From assembly GCA_023416855.1 (NCBI GenBank), contig JAEZGU010000299.1, positions 1-14,648 on the forward strand: 14,648 bases of DNA, in the 5' to 3' direction. The stretch is from Bacillota bacterium. Lineage in GTDB: Bacteria; Bacillota; Clostridia; Tissierellales; Sedimentibacteraceae. This document shows positions 12,586 through 14,648 of the stretch, one piece after another (the stretch's first letter is position 1; every line of letters begins with the position of its first letter). The notes below the pieces were generated by a model, which saw nothing but the letters and a program-made list of their open reading frames with translations, made no database searches and was not told the DNA's origin. Position numbers and translations under genes: made by a program.

Positions 12586-14298
12586 ATGAGCAGGGAAAAA
12601 TATGAATTGTGGCTTGACAGTCCATACGTAGATAATATCTTAAAAGCAGAGTTAAAATTAATAGAAAATGATGCTCACGAAATAGAAGATAGATTTTATA
12701 AAGAATTAGAATTTGGAACCGGTGGAATGAGAGGAAAAATTGGAGCAGGTTCTAATAGAATAAACATAGTTACTATTGCTAAAGCAACACAAGGTATAAG
12801 TAACTTTTTAAAAGAAAAATATAAAGATGAAGATATAAGTGCGGTTATTGCATATGACTCAAGACATATGTCTAAGGAATTTGCAGAAAAGACCGCTTGT
12901 GTATTTGCAGCAAATAATATCAAGGTATATTTGTTTGAAAGTTTAAGACCAACTCCTGAGTTATCTTACGCAGTAAGGCACTTAAAATGCAAAGTAGGCA
13001 TAGTTATAACCGCAAGCCATAATCCATCCGATTACAACGGGTACAAGGTTTATGACCAATTTGGGGGACAAGTGGTTAAAGATGCGGATGAGATTATAGA
13101 TAGTATAAAAAAAGTTATGTTGAAAGATGTAATTTGTTCGAACTTTGAAAATTGTGAAAAAATAACAATAATTGGAGATGATGTAGATACATCATACATA
13201 AATGAAATTAAGAAGTTGAGTTTAAATTCCAATGTTGATAAAAATATAAAAGTAGTATATACGCCTCTTCATGGAACAGGAAACATGTTAGTGAAAAGAG
13301 TTATTAAAGAATTAGGTTATAAAAATCTGTTTGTCGTTAAGGAACAGGAAAATCCTGACCCTGATTTTTCAACAGTAATATCACCTAATCCTGAAGAAAT
13401 CAGTTCATTTGAAATAGCTATCAATAAAGCAAAAGAGTTAAATGCAGATATTATTTTAGGAACTGATCCTGACTGTGACAGAGTTGGGCTTGTTGTAAGA
13501 AATCATGAAGGTGAATATGTGCCTTTAAACGGAAATGAGACAGGTGCGCTTTTATTAAATTATCTTCTTTGGTCTTTGAAAGAAAACGAAAAACTCCATA
13601 AAAATGGTGTTATTGTTAATACTATAGTAACAAGTGAAATAGGGAGAGCAATAGCAAAAAAATACAACGTGTCAACTATAAATACATTGACAGGTTTTAA
13701 ATATATAGCAGAATTAATGCAGAATTTTGAGGAAACAAATGAGTATAGCTTTTTATTTGGCTATGAAGAAAGCTTTGGTTATCTTGCAGGCACTTTTGTA
13801 AGAGATAAAGATGCTGTTATTGCAAGCATGCTCATTTGTGAAATGTGTGCATATTATAAGACAAGAGGGAAATTACTATTAGATATATTACAAGACATAT
13901 ACGATGAACACGGATATTACATAGAAGAAACAATATCACTGAGCTTTACAGGCCTTACCGGTCTAAATAAAATGAGAGCCATAATGGATAATTTTAGAGA
14001 AAACAAGCTCAGAATATTGGCGGGCAAGAATATACCATATTTTTACGACTACAAATTAGGTATTGTTCTTAATCTTACAAACGGAAATGTTGAAAAGTTA
14101 AATTATCCGAAATCGGATGTACTAAAGTTTTTATTTGAAGATGGTTCTTGGTTGGTGCTTAGACCATCAGGAACTGAACCAAAATTAAAGGTTTATTTTT
14201 CAATTAAAGGTGTAAACAAAATTGATTCTATGAATTTACTGAAAAATGTAAAAGAAGAAGTGTTAAACCTAATTGACCGAGTTCAAATTCACAACTAA
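12586..14298 (+). CDS. pgcA: Alpha-phosphoglucomutase (PgcA-type phosphohexomutase)
   Basis: Interconverts glucose-6-phosphate and glucose-1-phosphate, feeding GalU. It has 570 residues, matching the long Firmicute PgcA/YhxB class of the alpha-D-phosphohexomutase superfamily. Visible motifs are FGTGGMRG at 43-50, catalytic phosphoserine S144 in TASHNPSDYNGYK, the metal-binding GTDPDCDR at 292-299 (D294, D296, D298), the sugar-binding GYEESFG at 392-398 and phosphate-binding RPSGTEPKLK at 526-535. The ribosome site AGGGAG overlaps the galU stop codon and lies 5 bases before this ATG, indicating translational coupling. A phosphomannomutase side activity is possible in this class. The lytic transglycosylase gene follows after 31 bases with no terminator between. 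Confidence 0.93.
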   Translation: MSREKYELWLDSPYVDNILKAELKLIENDAHEIEDRFYKELEFGTGGMRGKIGAGSNRINIVTIAKATQGISNFLKEKYKDEDISAVIAYDSRHMSKEFAEKTACVFAANNIKVYLFESLRPTPELSYAVRHLKCKVGIVITASHNPSDYNGYKVYDQFGGQVVKDADEIIDSIKKVMLKDVICSNFENCEKITIIGDDVDTSYINEIKKLSLNSNVDKNIKVVYTPLHGTGNMLVKRVIKELGYKNLFVVKEQENPDPDFSTVISPNPEEISSFEIAINKAKELNADIILGTDPDCDRVGLVVRNHEGEYVPLNGNETGALLLNYLLWSLKENEKLHKNGVIVNTIVTSEIGRAIAKKYNVSTINTLTGFKYIAELMQNFEETNEYSFLFGYEESFGYLAGTFVRDKDAVIASMLICEMCAYYKTRGKLLLDILQDIYDEHGYYIEETISLSFTGLTGLNKMRAIMDNFRENKLRILAGKNIPYFYDYKLGIVLNLTNGNVEKLNYPKSDVLKFLFEDGSWLVLRPSGTEPKLKVYFSIKGVNKIDSMNLLKNVKEEVLNLIDRVQIHN

Positions 14299-14329
14299 CG
14301 GTTAAAATCAAAATCAGGAGGCAGTAAAT

Positions 14330-14648
14330 ATGAAAATATTAAAAAATGCCCGAAAAATAATTTTGATAATATTCGTATTAGTTATTATACTAAATACATT
14401 CGTATATGCAGATTATAATCCACCTCGCGAAGAGTTAGAAAAAATGATTGAAGAAGTAGCCATAAAAAGAGGTATCCCTCCGGTTATTTTGAAATCAATT
14501 GCAAGGGTAGAATCTGTTTTTGAGCATTATAACAGAGATGGTAGTCCTAAAATATCCGGTACAAGTATTGGATTAATGCAAATAAACAACAAACATGGTG
14601 GATATGATACAAATAAACTTAAATATGATATTATGTACAATATTGAGG
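14330..14648 (+). CDS. Secreted lytic transglycosylase (SLT domain), N-terminal part
   Basis: Incomplete: it starts at ATG 14330 and is open to the right edge (106 codons). AGGAGG at 14316-14321 is 8 bases upstream. The N-terminus is a signal peptide or membrane anchor: basic MKILKNARK, a hydrophobic run at about 10-25, then VYA|D as a likely cleavage site near residue 27. The SLT/lysozyme-like fold follows, with catalytic glutamate E61 in ARVESVF and the family motif GLMQIN at 81-86. It would cleave glycan strands of peptidoglycan outside the membrane, forming 1,6-anhydro ends. Residues between E61 and GLMQIN include an unusually long loop (HYNRDGSPKISGTS). It probably shares a transcript with galU and pgcA. 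Later domains are unseen. Confidence 0.88.
   Translation, partial: MKILKNARKIILIIFVLVIILNTFVYADYNPPREELEKMIEEVAIKRGIPPVILKSIARVESVFEHYNRDGSPKISGTSIGLMQINNKHGGYDTNKLKYDIMYNIE

Noticed and set aside
1..14648. CRISPR array, insertion sequence, prophage or toxin-antitoxin pair
   Set aside because: No spaced direct repeats, transposase, phage genes or small paired genes were found on either strand.

Overview
The window is AT-rich DNA with compact gene spacing, strong GGAGG-type ribosome binding sites, consensus vegetative promoters and intrinsic terminators. It contains a T-box leader, an Mbl-type actin homologue, a heterodimeric BmrC/BmrD-like ABC exporter and a possible mother-cell sporulation promoter. 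Together these point to a low-GC, probably spore-forming Firmicute of the Clostridia/Tissierellia type. The species cannot be named from sequence alone.

Layout. (1) 1-2292, minus strand: two adjacent half-transporter genes of a heterodimeric ABC exporter; the second runs off the left edge. (2) 2405-2842, minus strand: a small beta-rich protein of the transthyretin/carboxypeptidase-regulatory type, with a candidate sigma-K-like promoter and a hairpin in its leader. (3) 3020-4700, plus strand: argG behind a T-box leader whose specifier reads AGA (arginine), driven by one or two overlapping promoters. (4) 4691-6158: a MATE exporter. It converges on (5) 6163-7460, a class I PLP aminotransferase on the minus strand, and the two share a bidirectional terminator. 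(6) 7527-7700: a single-gene tRNA-Lys(UUU) unit. (7) 7824-9098: a soluble hybrid histidine kinase with no sensor domain. (8) 9143-10455: a long, divergent ribose-phosphate pyrophosphokinase. (9) 10478-11658: an Mbl/MreB cytoskeletal gene. (10) 11710-14648: galU, phosphoglucomutase and a secreted lytic transglycosylase (cut by the right edge), with no terminator visible between them.

How the genes fit together. PgcA-type phosphoglucomutase makes glucose-1-phosphate and GalU turns it into UDP-glucose for envelope glycans or glycolipids. With Mbl upstream and a peptidoglycan-cleaving enzyme downstream, the right third is a loose cell-envelope cluster. The left two thirds are mostly independent single-gene units, each with its own promoter and terminator: amino-acid metabolism (argG, aminotransferase), efflux (ABC pair, MATE), nucleotide precursor supply (prs) and signalling (kinase). 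I see no phage, insertion sequence, CRISPR array or clear new multi-gene system. The most interesting signals are regulatory: the arginine T-box with repeated competing TAAGCA segments, the leader of the small beta-rich gene, and the perfect dyad upstream of prs.
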